DNA of 58,355 nt from DSNY01 sp016861185 (GTDB taxonomy: Bacteria; Pseudomonadota; Gammaproteobacteria; Burkholderiales; Burkholderiaceae_F), in contig SZOR01000012.1 of assembly GCA_030263275.1 (NCBI GenBank), positions 1 to 58,355 of the forward strand. Direction: 5' to 3'. Below, in pieces: positions 10,809 through 18,912 of the stretch. How positions within the stretch are numbered: the first letter of the stretch is position 1; the number at the start of each line of letters is the position of its first letter. Below the pieces are notes generated by a model, which saw only the letters and a list, made by a program, of their open reading frames with translations, was not told the origin of the DNA and searched no databases. The position numbers were made by a program, and so were the translations under genes.

Positions 10809-11297
10809 CTACCGGTAGCGAGCGTCCTCCGCGCGCGCCGCGGCGATCTCCTTTTCGTAGCGGTCGCCGACCGCGAGCAGCATTTCCTTCGTGTAGTACA
10901 GGTCGCCGCGCTTTTCGCCGTGGTATTCGTGGATGTGCGTCTCGACGATCGAGTCGACCGGGCAGCTCTCCTCGCAGAAGCCGCAGAAGATGCACTTGGT
11001 GAGGTCGATGTCGTAGCGGGTCGTGCGGCGCGTGCCGTCGGCGCGCTGTTCGCTCTCGATCGTGATCGCCAGCGCCGGGCAGACCGCCTCGCACAGCTTG
11101 CACGCGATGCAGCGCTCCTCGCCGTTCGGATAGCGGCGCAGCGCGTGCAGCCCGCGGAAGCGCGGCGACATCGGCGTCTTCTCTTCCGGGTACTGGATCG
11201 TGATCTTGCGCGAGAACGCGTACCGCCCGGTCAGCGCCAGACCCTTGAGCAGCTCCTTCAGGAGCAGGCTGCCGAAGAATTCGCGGATGGCTTCCAT
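10809..11297 (-). CDS. nuoI: NADH-quinone oxidoreductase subunit I (8Fe ferredoxin subunit)
   Basis: A 162-residue peripheral-arm subunit that carries clusters N6a and N6b on the path to N2. The two tetra-Cys motifs are complete: Cys63, 66, 69, 73 (CIACKLCEAVCP) and Cys102, 105, 108, 112 (CIFCGFCEESCP). An amphipathic N-terminal helix (EAIREFFGSLLLKELLKGL) anchors it to the membrane arm. It starts two bases after nuoH ends. Confidence 0.97.
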   Translation of the reverse strand: MEAIREFFGSLLLKELLKGLALTGRYAFSRKITIQYPEEKTPMSPRFRGLHALRRYPNGEERCIACKLCEAVCPALAITIESEQRADGTRRTTRYDIDLTKCIFCGFCEESCPVDSIVETHIHEYHGEKRGDLYYTKEMLLAVGDRYEKEIAAARAEDARYR

Positions 11298-11299
11298 GA

Positions 11300-12394
11300 T
11301 CACCCGGCCTTCCAGATGTTCAACGGCGTCTGCATCCACACCGCGACCACGACCAGCCACACGAGCGTGATCGGAATGAAGACCTTCCAGCCGAGCCGCA
11401 TGATCTGGTCGTAGCGGTAGCGCGGGAACGACGCCCGGAACCAGATGAACAGCGAGACAACGAAGAACGCCTTCGCGAACAGCCAGAACCAGTTCGACAG
11501 CCCGTCGAACCACGCCGGGAAGTCGACGCCGAGCAGCAGCTCGAGATTCACCGGCGCGGCCCACCCGCCCAGGAACATGATCGTCGCCAGCGTCGACAGC
11601 AGGATCATGTTCGCGTATTCGCCGAGGAAAAACACCGCGAAGCTCATGCCCGAGTATTCGATCATGTGGCCGGCGACGATCTCCGACTCGCCCTCGACCA
11701 CGTCGAACGGATGGCGGTTGGTTTCCGCCACGCTGGAGACGACGTAGATCACGAACAGCGGCAGCAGCGGCAGCCAGTTCCACGACAGGAAGTTCAGGCC
11801 GCGCTCGGCGAAGTACCCGGTGTTCTGGCCGTTGACGATGCCGGTCATGTTCAGCGTGCCGGCGACCAGCAGCACGGTGACCAGCACGAATCCCATCGCC
11901 AGCTCGTAGCTCACCATCTGCGCGGCGGCGCGCATTGCGCCGAGGAAGGCGTACTTCGAGTTCGACGCCCAGCCGGCGATGATCACGCCATAGACGCCGA
12001 CCGAGGTGATCGCCATCACGAACAGCAGCCCGGCGTTGATGTCCGCGAGCACCAGTCCCGGCCCGAACGGAACGACCGCCCACGCGGCGAGCGCCGGCAT
12101 CATCACCATCACCGGCGCCAGGAAGAACAGCGGCTTGTCGGCCTGCGTCGGCGCGATGACTTCCTTGAAGATCAGCTTGACGGCATCCGCCCACGGCTGC
12201 AGCAGCCCGCCGAAGCCGACGCGGTTCGGCCCGAGCCGCACGTGCATCCAGCCGATCAGCTTGCGCTCCCACAGCGTCAGGTAGGCGACCAGCACCAGCA
12301 GCGGCAGCACGATCGCGACGATCTTCGCAAGCGACCACACGGTCGGCCACGCGCCGCCGAACACGCCGTTGCCGAACTCGAGCACGCCGTTCAT
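11300..12394 (-). CDS. nuoH: NADH-quinone oxidoreductase subunit H
   Basis: A 364-residue membrane subunit that forms most of the quinone-binding chamber. Motifs include TLWERKLIGWMHVRLGPNRVG (residues about 41-61), AETNRHPFDVVEGESEIVAGHMIEYSG and RASFPRYRYDQIMRLGWK, with the conserved Arg and Glu residues of the E-channel. The ATG at 12394 (MNGVLEFGN) overlaps the nuoG TGA by one base (TGATG), so translation is probably coupled. Confidence 0.97.
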   Translation of the reverse strand: MNGVLEFGNGVFGGAWPTVWSLAKIVAIVLPLLVLVAYLTLWERKLIGWMHVRLGPNRVGFGGLLQPWADAVKLIFKEVIAPTQADKPLFFLAPVMVMMPALAAWAVVPFGPGLVLADINAGLLFVMAITSVGVYGVIIAGWASNSKYAFLGAMRAAAQMVSYELAMGFVLVTVLLVAGTLNMTGIVNGQNTGYFAERGLNFLSWNWLPLLPLFVIYVVSSVAETNRHPFDVVEGESEIVAGHMIEYSGMSFAVFFLGEYANMILLSTLATIMFLGGWAAPVNLELLLGVDFPAWFDGLSNWFWLFAKAFFVVSLFIWFRASFPRYRYDQIMRLGWKVFIPITLVWLVVVAVWMQTPLNIWKAG

Positions 12395-14724
12395 CACGCG
12401 CGCTCCAGCGCGATCGGTCCGAACAGCGCGCCCAGCGTGGCGGTCGACGCATGCGCAGCCGGCACGCGCACGACGCCGTCGGGCAGCCGGTCGTCGAGCG
12501 CGCATTCGAGCAGCGCGCTCGCCTCGCCCTGCGCGCTCGCCTGAACGACCCGCGCCTTGGCGCCGGCAGCCAGGCCGAACTTCGCGAGCGTGGCCGCGTT
12601 CGCGGTCGCCTTCGGCGGCCGTGCGTCGCGCGTTTTCTGGAGCGACTCGGCGCGCCGCACGATGGCGTCGACGAAGTAGATCGGCACGTCGGCGATGCGC
12701 TGCGTGCCTCCGGCCGGCCGAACGAGTGCGGGCGCGAGCGTGATCGCGTTCGAAAGCCGCGCGGCGACGTCGGCCGGAATCGCGTCGGCGCGCACGGCCT
12801 CGGGCGTGTCGTAGTCAAAACCCGGCAGTCCCAGCTCGTTGCCGAGCACGCGCAGCACCTTCCAGCCGGGCCGCGCGTCGCCGAGCGGTCGGACCGCGCC
12901 GTTGAAGCTCTGCACGCGCCCTTCCGCGTTGACGAAAGTGCCGGACGTCTCGGTGAACGGCGCGATCGGCAGGATCGCGTGCGCGTACTCGAGCGCGCCG
13001 TTGCGGTAAGGCGAAAACGCGATCACGACGTCGGCCGCCGCCAGCGCCTTCATCGTCGCCGCCGCATTCGCCGTATCGAACTCGGGCTCGAGGTTCCACA
13101 GCAGGTAGGCGCGGCGCGGTTCGGCGATCATCCGCGCGGCATTCAACCCGCCCTGGACGGGCAAGGTACCGGCGAGATAGCCGCCGACGCTATTGGCACC
13201 TTCGCCGAGGAAGCCGAACTTGCAGCCGAGCGCCTGCGCGAGCCATTGTGCCCAGGCATGCAGCTGCGCCGCGTGCGGGTGCTGCGCGGCGGCGTTGCCG
13301 AGCAGGATCGCCGCGTTCTTGCCGGAGACGAGCGACGCTGCGATCGTCTTCGCGGCTTCGCCCGGCGCGACGCCGCCGACCGGTGCGGCGATGCCTTTGC
13401 TTTGGGCCACCGCGGCCGCGATCTCCGCCAGCGCCTGCACCCACGCATCGGGCGCGACGATCGCCTTGCCGGCGAGCGGCATCAGCAGATCGTCGTCGAC
13501 CGCGTGCACGACGTTGACCTGCGCACCGCGCTTGACCGCGTGCCGCACGCGCGCAGCGACGAGCGGATGATCCTTGCGCAGGAAGGAGCCGACCAGCAGC
13601 AGGCGGTCGAGCTGGTTGATCTCGGCGACCTTCATGCCGAGCCAAGGCGCGCCGGCGCGCTGCGCGTCGGCCGAAAAGTCGCTTTGCCGCAGCCGGAAGT
13701 CGACGTTGTCGCTGCCCAGCGCGCGCATCAGCTTGCCGAGCAGATACAGTTCCTCCAGCGTGCTGCCGGGCGCGGCGAGCGCGCCGATCTGCGCGGCGCC
13801 GTGCTCGGCCTTCACGTGATTGAGCGCGCCGGCGGCAAAGGCGAGCGCATCGGGCCAGTCGACCTCGCGCCACTGCCCGCCCTGCTTCAGCATCGGGCGC
13901 GTCAGGCGGTCGGCCGCGTACAGCCCCTCGTACGAAAAGCGGTCGCGATCGGACAACCAGCACTCGTTGACTTCCTCGTTCTCGTACGGAACGACGCGCA
14001 GCACGCGCTGGTTCTTGACCTGCACGATCAGGTTCGAGCCGAGCGAATCGTGCGGGCTGACGCTCTTGCGGCGCGCCAGCTCCCAGGTGCGCGCGGCGTA
14101 GCGGAACGGCTTGCTGGTCAGCGCGCCGACCGGGCACAGGTCGATCATGTTGCCCGACAGCTCCGAGTCCACGGTGCGATCGACGAAGGCGAGGATCTCG
14201 GAGTGCTCGCCGCGGCCGGCCATGCCCAGCTCCATGATGCCTGCGATCTCCTGCCCGAAGCGCACGCAGCGCGTGCAGTGGATGCAGCGGCTCATCTCCT
14301 CGGCCGCGACGAGCGGACCGATGCTCTTGCGGAAAACGACGCGCTTGGGCTCCGCGTAGCGCGACGACGACGCGCCGTAGCCGACCGCCAGGTCCTGCAG
14401 CTGGCATTCGCCGCCCTGGTCGCAGATCGGGCAGTCGAGCGGATGGTTGATCAGCAGGAACTCCATCACCCCCTTCTGCGCCTGCTTGGCCTTGGCGTTC
14501 GCGGTGTGCACGACCATGCCCTGAACGACGGGTGTGGCGCACGCCGGCAGCGGCTTCGGTGCCTTCTCCACGTCGACCAGGCACATCCGGCAGTTGGCCG
14601 CGATCGACAGCTTCTTGTGGTAGCAGAAGTGCGGAATGTAGATGCCGAGCTTGTTCGCGGCGTCCATCAGCATGCTGCCTTCGGACACCTGCACCTTGCG
14701 GCCGTCGATTTCTACTTCAACCAT
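12394..14724 (-). CDS. nuoG: NADH-quinone oxidoreductase subunit G
   Basis: A 776-residue Fe-S subunit of the peripheral arm. All ligands of three clusters are visible: Cys34, 45, 48, 62 for the [2Fe-2S] N1b; His94, Cys98, 101, 107 for N5; Cys147, 150, 153, 197 for N4. The off-path N7 cluster of E. coli is absent, since no CxxCxxxC follows residue 210 where the molybdopterin-oxidoreductase-like domain begins (DSLGSNLIVQVKNQRVLRVVP). The start at 14724 (MVEVEIDGRKVQV) is preferred to an ATG eleven codons upstream because the latter lies in a repeat. It is longer and more Ala-rich in the C-terminal half than E. coli NuoG comparisons would need. Confidence 0.96.
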   Translation of the reverse strand: MVEVEIDGRKVQVSEGSMLMDAANKLGIYIPHFCYHKKLSIAANCRMCLVDVEKAPKPLPACATPVVQGMVVHTANAKAKQAQKGVMEFLLINHPLDCPICDQGGECQLQDLAVGYGASSSRYAEPKRVVFRKSIGPLVAAEEMSRCIHCTRCVRFGQEIAGIMELGMAGRGEHSEILAFVDRTVDSELSGNMIDLCPVGALTSKPFRYAARTWELARRKSVSPHDSLGSNLIVQVKNQRVLRVVPYENEEVNECWLSDRDRFSYEGLYAADRLTRPMLKQGGQWREVDWPDALAFAAGALNHVKAEHGAAQIGALAAPGSTLEELYLLGKLMRALGSDNVDFRLRQSDFSADAQRAGAPWLGMKVAEINQLDRLLLVGSFLRKDHPLVAARVRHAVKRGAQVNVVHAVDDDLLMPLAGKAIVAPDAWVQALAEIAAAVAQSKGIAAPVGGVAPGEAAKTIAASLVSGKNAAILLGNAAAQHPHAAQLHAWAQWLAQALGCKFGFLGEGANSVGGYLAGTLPVQGGLNAARMIAEPRRAYLLWNLEPEFDTANAAATMKALAAADVVIAFSPYRNGALEYAHAILPIAPFTETSGTFVNAEGRVQSFNGAVRPLGDARPGWKVLRVLGNELGLPGFDYDTPEAVRADAIPADVAARLSNAITLAPALVRPAGGTQRIADVPIYFVDAIVRRAESLQKTRDARPPKATANAATLAKFGLAAGAKARVVQASAQGEASALLECALDDRLPDGVVRVPAAHASTATLGALFGPIALERA

Positions 14725-14785
14725 GAAATGGTTCCGTCCATTTCCCCTCCGCTTCAAGGGGAGGGGGAAGGGGTGGGGATGGGTT
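14725..14785. repeat. Inverted repeats between nuoF and nuoG
   Basis: The 81-bp gap between nuoF and nuoG holds a hairpin with 7-bp arms CCCCTCC (14744-14750) and GGAGGGG (14760-14766), followed by more G-runs. Next to the nuoG start the strand reads AACCAT-TTC-ATGGTT, so the start codon and its next codon are mirrored just upstream. Other nuo junctions are far tighter, so this looks like a REP-type insertion at the start of nuoG. Confidence 0.6.
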
Positions 14786-14805
14786 TCTCCGGCACCGAAG
14801 TTCCT

Positions 14806-16110
14806 TCACACGTACTCCGGCACCACGCACCGCTTGTGCTCGATGTGGTGCTCGAACTCCGCGCGGAAGTGCTTGATGAACGCGCGCACCGGCATCGCCG
14901 CGGCGTCGCCGAGCGCGCAGATCGTGCGGCCCTGGATGTTGTCGGCCACCGAGTTCAGCAGGTCGAGATCCTCGGGCCGGCCCTTGCCGGTCTCGATCCG
15001 GTGCACGACGCGATACAGCCAACCGGTCCCTTCGCGGCACGGCGTGCACTGGCCGCAGCTTTCCTCGAAGTAGAAGTACGAGAGCCGCTCGAGGCATTTG
15101 ACCATGCAGCGCGTCTCGTCCATCACGATCACCGCGCCCGAGCCGAGCATCGACCCGGCCTTCGCGATCGAGTCGTAGTCCATGTCGGTGGCCATCATCA
15201 CGTCGCCCGGCAGCACCGGCATCGACGAGCCACCGGGGATCACGGCCTTGACCTTCCTGCCGCCGCGCATGCCACCGGCCAGTTCCAGCAGCTTCGCGAA
15301 CGGCGTGCCGAGCGGTACTTCGTAGTTGCCGGGGTGCGTGACGTCGCCCGACACCGAGAAGATCTTCGTGCCGCCGTTGTTAGGCCGGCCGATGTTCAGG
15401 AACGCGTCGCCGCCGTGCTTGATGATCCACGGCACCGCAGCGAAGGTCTCCGTGTTGTTGATCGTCGTTGGCTTGCCGTACAGGCCGTAGCTCGCCGGAA
15501 AAGGCGGCTTGAAGCGCGGCTGGCCCTTCTTGCCTTCGAGCGACTCGAGCAGCGCCGTCTCCTCGCCGCAGATGTAGGCGCCGTAGCCGTGCGCGGCGTG
15601 CAGGTCGAACGAGAACTCCGAACCCAGGATCTTGCTGCCCAGATAGCCCGCCGCGTACGCCTCGTCGAGCGCCTCCTGGAAGCGCTCGTACTCGGCCCAG
15701 ATCTCGCCGTGGATGTAGTTGTAGCCGACCGAGATCCCCATCGCGTAGGCGGCGATCGCCATGCCTTCGATCACGATGTGCGGGTTGTAACGAAGGATGT
15801 CGCGGTCCTTGAACGTACCGGGCTCGCCTTCGTCCGAGTTGCACACGAGGTACTTCTGCCCGGGGAACTGCCGCGGCATGAAGCTCCACTTGAGCCCCGT
15901 CGGAAAACCCGCGCCGCCGCGTCCGCGCAGCGCGGACTTCTTGACCTCGGCGATCACGATGTCGGGTCCGATCTCCTCCGACAGGATCTTGCGCAGCGCC
16001 GAATAGCCGCCGCGCTTCTCGTAATCGGCGAGCCGCCAGTTCGTCCCGTCGAGTCCCGCGAGGATGATCGGATCGATGTGGCGGCCGTGGAAACAGGTCT
16101 GCGCGCTCAT
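14806..16110 (-). CDS. nuoF: NADH-quinone oxidoreductase subunit F (NADH-binding)
   Basis: A 434-residue subunit that binds NADH and FMN and carries cluster N3. The glycine-rich NADH/FMN segment ALRGRGGAGFPTGLKW is at 60-75, the FMN region NSDEGEPGTFKDR near 91, GYGAYICGEETALLES near 175, and the N3 ligands Cys352, 355, 358 and 398 (SCGQCTPCREG and TICALG). It follows nuoE by four bases. After its stop the DNA turns into the hairpin repeat before nuoG. Confidence 0.97.
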   Translation of the reverse strand: MSAQTCFHGRHIDPIILAGLDGTNWRLADYEKRGGYSALRKILSEEIGPDIVIAEVKKSALRGRGGAGFPTGLKWSFMPRQFPGQKYLVCNSDEGEPGTFKDRDILRYNPHIVIEGMAIAAYAMGISVGYNYIHGEIWAEYERFQEALDEAYAAGYLGSKILGSEFSFDLHAAHGYGAYICGEETALLESLEGKKGQPRFKPPFPASYGLYGKPTTINNTETFAAVPWIIKHGGDAFLNIGRPNNGGTKIFSVSGDVTHPGNYEVPLGTPFAKLLELAGGMRGGRKVKAVIPGGSSMPVLPGDVMMATDMDYDSIAKAGSMLGSGAVIVMDETRCMVKCLERLSYFYFEESCGQCTPCREGTGWLYRVVHRIETGKGRPEDLDLLNSVADNIQGRTICALGDAAAMPVRAFIKHFRAEFEHHIEHKRCVVPEYV

Positions 16111-16114
16111 GGGA

Positions 16115-16624
16115 TCACTTGGCCTGCTTCAGCTCGTCGATCAGCGCGTCGAGCTTCTCGTCGGTCATGAAGCTTTCCATCCGCTTGTTGCTGACCAGCA
16201 GCACCGGCGCGTCGCCGCAGGCGCCCATGCATTCGCCCTCCTTCAGCGTGAAGCAGCCGTCGGGTGTGGTCTCGTTGAAGCCGATGCCGAGCTTCTTCTT
16301 CAGGCGCTCCGCCGCGCGCGTGCCGCCCGACAGCGCGCACGGCAGGTTCGTGCAGACGGTGATCTTGTGGCGGCCGGTCGGCTCGAGGTTGTACATCGCG
16401 TAGAAGCTCGCGACCTCGTAGACGGCGATCGCCGGCATGCCGAGGTAGTCGGCGACCTCCTCGATCAGCTCCGTCGACAGCCAGCCGTGTTCGTCCTGCG
16501 CGATCGCGAGCGCGGCCATCACGGCCGACTGCCGGTGCTCGGCCGGGTACTTGGCGGTCTCGCGGTCGATCTTCGCGAGCGCCTGCGCCGACAGCAGGCG
16601 CCTATCCTGCGGCACGGCGCTCAT
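16115..16624 (-). CDS. nuoE: NADH-quinone oxidoreductase subunit E
   Basis: A 169-residue thioredoxin-like [2Fe-2S] subunit that holds cluster N1a. The ligands are Cys91, Cys96, Cys132 and Cys136 (CTNLPCAL and ECMGACGDAP). The ATG overlaps a TGA (ATGA at 16621-16624) that ends a short frame beginning with the same ten bases as nuoE itself, ATGAGCGCCG, 158 bp upstream, where they overlap the nuoD stop. The ancestral arrangement was therefore probably a direct nuoD/nuoE ATGA overlap, now split by an inserted repeat. Confidence 0.96.
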   Translation of the reverse strand: MSAVPQDRRLLSAQALAKIDRETAKYPAEHRQSAVMAALAIAQDEHGWLSTELIEEVADYLGMPAIAVYEVASFYAMYNLEPTGRHKITVCTNLPCALSGGTRAAERLKKKLGIGFNETTPDGCFTLKEGECMGACGDAPVLLVSNKRMESFMTDEKLDALIDELKQAK

Positions 16625-16782
16625 GTTTGCCCCCTACGGCGCTGCGCGCCGGTCCCTCCGCGGGGCGCGTAGGTCGGGGCGAGGCGAAGCCGAACCCCAA
16701 CATCGGTCAAGCTGAATCCATCGACGCCCCGTTGGGGTTCGCTTCGCTCACCCCAACCTACAAGCGACCCGGCGGCGCTCAT
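16621..16782 (-). pseudogene. Short frame with duplicated nuoE start, made of inserted repeat
   Basis: A 53-codon frame opens with MSA and the same ten bases as nuoE. Its ATG overlaps the nuoD TGA and its own TGA overlaps the nuoE ATG. Everything after the third codon is repeat DNA (translation SLVGWGERSEPQ and LAPTYAPRGG, the usual spurious products of such elements). It resembles an insertion with a 10-bp target duplication that keeps stop/start overlap on both sides. Whether ribosomes translate it to carry coupling from nuoD to nuoE is unknown. Confidence 0.7.
16669..16761. repeat. Double palindromic repeat between nuoD and nuoE
   Basis: Outer arms GTAGGTYGGGG (16669-16679) and CCCCAACCTAC (16751-16761) are inverted. 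Each half is itself a hairpin: the left reads CGGGG, then GAGGCGAAGCC, then CCCC; the right reads GGGGTTCGCTTCGCTCACCCC. The GAGCGAAGCGAACCCC core is a common dispersed proteobacterial repeat. A further GC-rich repeat (GCGCGCCGGTCCCTCCGCG) lies between it and nuoE. Confidence 0.8.
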
Positions 16783-18032
16783 CGGTCGATCTCCCCGAAA
16801 ACGATGTCCTGCGTGCCGATGATCGTCACGGCGTCGGCGATCATGTGGCCGCGCGCCATTTCGTCGAGCGCCTGCAGGTGCGCGAACCCGGCGGCGCGGA
16901 TCTTCAGCCGGTACGGCTTGTTGGCGCCGTCGGACACGAGGTAGATGCCGAACTCGCCCTTCGGGTGCTCGACCGCCGCGTACGCCTCGCCGGGCGGAAC
17001 GTGGAAACCCTCGGTGAAGAGCTTGAAGTGGTGGATCAGCTCTTCCATGTTCGACTTCATGTCGACGCGCGACGGCGGTGCGATCTTGTGGTCGTCGATC
17101 ATCACCGGCCCGGGGTTGTTGCGCAGCCACTCGACGCACTGCCTGATGATGCGGTTGGACTGCCGCATCTCCTCGACGCGCACGAGGTAGCGGTCGTAGC
17201 AGTCGCCGTTCCTGCCGACCGGCACGTCGAACTGCACGAGGTCGTAGACCTCGTACGGCTGCTTCTTGCGCAGGTCCCAGGCGACGCCGGAGCCGCGCAG
17301 CATCGGTCCGGTGAAGCCCAGCGCCAGCGCGCGCTCGGGCGGGACGATGCCGATGCCGACCAGCCGCTGCTTCCAGATGCGGTTGTCGGTCAGCAACGTC
17401 TCGTACTCGTCGACGTACTTCGGGAAGCGATTGGTGAAGTCCTCGATGAAGTCGAGCAGCGAGCCCTGGCGGTTTTCGTTCAGCCGGGCGATCTCCTTCG
17501 CGCTGCGGTACTTCGACGCGCGGTACTGCGGCATGCGCTCGGGCAGATCGCGATAGACGCCGCCCGGGCGGTAGTAGGCCGCGTGCATGCGCGCGCCCGA
17601 GACCGCCTCGTACATGTCGAACAGGTCCTCGCGCTCGCGGAATGCATACAGCAGCACCGCCATCGCGCCGACGTCGAGCGCGTGCGCGCCGATCCACAGC
17701 AGATGGTTCAGCAGCCGCGTGATCTCGTCGAACATCACGCGGATGTACTGCGCGCGCAGCGGCACCTCGATGCCGAGAAGCTTCTCGATCGCCATCACGT
17801 AGGCGTGCTCGTTGCACATCATCGACACGTAGTCGAGCCGGTCCATGTAGGGCACCGACTGGATGTACGTGCGGGTTTCGGCGAGCTTCTCGGTCGCCCG
17901 GTGCAGCAGCCCGATGTGCGGATCGGCGCGCTGGATCACCTCGCCGTCGAGCTCGAGCACCAGTCGCAGCACCCCGTGCGCCGCCGGATGCTGCGGACCA
18001 AAGTTGAGCGTGTAATTCTTGATCTCGGCCAT
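16779..18032 (-). CDS. nuoD: NADH-quinone oxidoreductase subunit D
   Basis: A 417-residue, hydrogenase-like large subunit that forms the quinone-binding site with NuoB. It begins MAEIKNYTLNFGPQHPAAHGVLRL, with the GPQHPAAHG loop carrying the quinone-site histidine, and has the conserved RGSGVAWDLRKKQPY and the C-terminal GEFGIYLVSDG segments. It ends GEIDR. Upstream lie two degenerate copies of its first eleven codons in a 272-bp spacer, where most genomes of this type have nuoC and nuoD adjoining. In this spacer an inverted copy of codons 8-12 (18083-18094, against 17998-18009) could fold back over the start codon. Confidence 0.97.
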   Translation of the reverse strand: MAEIKNYTLNFGPQHPAAHGVLRLVLELDGEVIQRADPHIGLLHRATEKLAETRTYIQSVPYMDRLDYVSMMCNEHAYVMAIEKLLGIEVPLRAQYIRVMFDEITRLLNHLLWIGAHALDVGAMAVLLYAFREREDLFDMYEAVSGARMHAAYYRPGGVYRDLPERMPQYRASKYRSAKEIARLNENRQGSLLDFIEDFTNRFPKYVDEYETLLTDNRIWKQRLVGIGIVPPERALALGFTGPMLRGSGVAWDLRKKQPYEVYDLVQFDVPVGRNGDCYDRYLVRVEEMRQSNRIIRQCVEWLRNNPGPVMIDDHKIAPPSRVDMKSNMEELIHHFKLFTEGFHVPPGEAYAAVEHPKGEFGIYLVSDGANKPYRLKIRAAGFAHLQALDEMARGHMIADAVTIIGTQDIVFGEIDR

Positions 18033-18035
18033 CGT

Positions 18036-18185
18036 CTACCGAACCCCGTCGAAGCCGCGCGTGCCGGGCGTCTGCATGTGCAGCTCAACTTCGGCGGCCG
18101 CTAACTTGCGCGCAGCGCAAGTTAAGCCCGCGGACCGCGGGCGGCGGACGGCAAAATTCAAGGTGTAGTTCTTGATCTCTGCCAT
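18036..18185 (-). pseudogene. Middle copy of the nuoD 5' end in a 49-codon frame
   Basis: The frame reads MAEIKNYTLNF, identical in protein to NuoD residues 1-11, then AVRRPRSAG and the hairpin-derived LTCAARKLA, and ends with TAG three bases before the nuoD ATG. Against the true gene its first 33 bases differ at six sites, all synonymous (GCA/GCC, AAC/AAT, ACC/ACG, TTG/CTC, AAT/AAC). Such a pattern suggests past or present selection on the peptide, or origin from a diverged nuoD allele. Confidence 0.6.
18102..18141. repeat. Two-hairpin module, copy A (nuoC-nuoD spacer)
   Basis: A perfect hairpin with 10-bp arms TAACTTGCGC and GCGCAAGTTA around GCA (18102-18124) is followed two bases later by a second, CCCGCG-GAC-CGCGGG (18127-18141). 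The same module recurs 127 bp away as copy B. Confidence 0.9.
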
Positions 18186-18195
18186 ACGGATTGCC

Positions 18196-18303
18196 CTACA
18201 CCACTACACCTTGAGTTTCGTCGCAGGCTAACTTGCGCGCAGCGCAAGTTAAGCCGCGCGTAGCGCGGCGGCCGGAGACAAAGTTGAGGGTGTAGTTCTT
18301 CAT
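18196..18303 (-). pseudogene. Outer copy of the nuoD 5' end overlapping the nuoC stop
   Basis: From the ATG at 18303 the frame reads MKNYTLNF, a hairpin-derived segment that again contains LTCAARKLA, then CDETQGVVV and TAG. Read from a GTG at 18312 it gives VAEMKNYTLNF, matching NuoD 1-11 with one replacement (Ile4 to Met). The nuoC TGA lies inside this start, so this was probably the original nuoC/nuoD coupled junction. Confidence 0.55.
18229..18268. repeat. Two-hairpin module, copy B (nuoC-nuoD spacer)
   Basis: The first hairpin (18229-18251) is identical to that of copy A. The second (18254-18268) reads CCGCGC-GTA-GCGCGG: its sequence differs from copy A but both arms changed together, so the folded form is kept. 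Arms homologous to the nuoD 5' end flank the module in both orientations (18203-18222 and 18277-18296, 15 of 20 paired). Confidence 0.9.
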
Positions 18304-18304
18304 C

Positions 18305-18898
18305 TCAGCCACGGCCGTAGTTCTCTTCGCGAATCACCCGCGGCGTCACCTCGCGCGGTTCGATCGTCACCGGCTGGTAGACGACGCGCCGCTGCTCGGG
18401 GTCGTAGCGCATCTCGACGTAGCCCGTGATCGGGAAGTCCTTGCGGAACGGATGGCCGACGAAGCCGTAGTCGGTGAGGATCCGGCGCAGGTCGGCGTGG
18501 CCTTCGAACACGATGCCGTACAGGTCGAACGCTTCGCGCTCGAACCAGCCGGCCGAGGGCCATACACCCGTGACCGAATCGACCAGCGGCAGTTCGTCGT
18601 CCGGGCAGAACGCGCGAACGCGAACGCGCCAGTTGTGCGTCACCGACAACAGGTGCAACACGACCGCGAAACGCGGTCCGTTCCACGTTCCGTCGCCGTA
18701 GTGCAGGTAGTCGACGCCGGCGAGGTCGATGCACTGCTCGAACTTGAGGCGCTCGTCGTCGCGCAGCGTGCGCGCGACCGCGAGGTGATCGGCCGCCCTG
18801 ACGACGATCGTGATTTCGCCGAGCGCGATGGTCATGTCGGCGATGCGCTCGCCGAGCGCGGCCTTCAGATTCGCGGCGAGGGTTTCGAGTCGGGTCAT
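18305..18898 (-). CDS. nuoC: NADH-quinone oxidoreductase subunit C
   Basis: A 197-residue subunit of the peripheral arm next to NuoD. The 30-kDa subunit signature is FEREAFDLYGIVFEGHADLRRILTDYGF near residues 119-146, followed by GHPFRKDFPITGYVEMRYD. The start MTRLETLAANLKAAL at 18898 is taken by homology. It ends REENYGRG, with its TGA inside the outermost copy of the nuoD start. Confidence 0.96.
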   Translation of the reverse strand: MTRLETLAANLKAALGERIADMTIALGEITIVVRAADHLAVARTLRDDERLKFEQCIDLAGVDYLHYGDGTWNGPRFAVVLHLLSVTHNWRVRVRAFCPDDELPLVDSVTGVWPSAGWFEREAFDLYGIVFEGHADLRRILTDYGFVGHPFRKDFPITGYVEMRYDPEQRRVVYQPVTIEPREVTPRVIREENYGRG

Positions 18899-18912
18899 CG
18901 CGTGCGCGGGCG

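Noticed and set aside
12451..16170. A 1239-codon open frame on the plus strand, opposite nuoG and nuoF
   Set aside because: Its translation is a low-complexity His/Arg/Asp pattern that arises opposite GC-rich genes; nuoF and nuoG are certain.
16669..18268. Insertion sequence or MITE with a transposase in the nuo operon
   Set aside because: No transposase frame and no terminal repeats of a known IS; the spacers are short hairpin repeats. A MITE-like origin remains open but is not shown.
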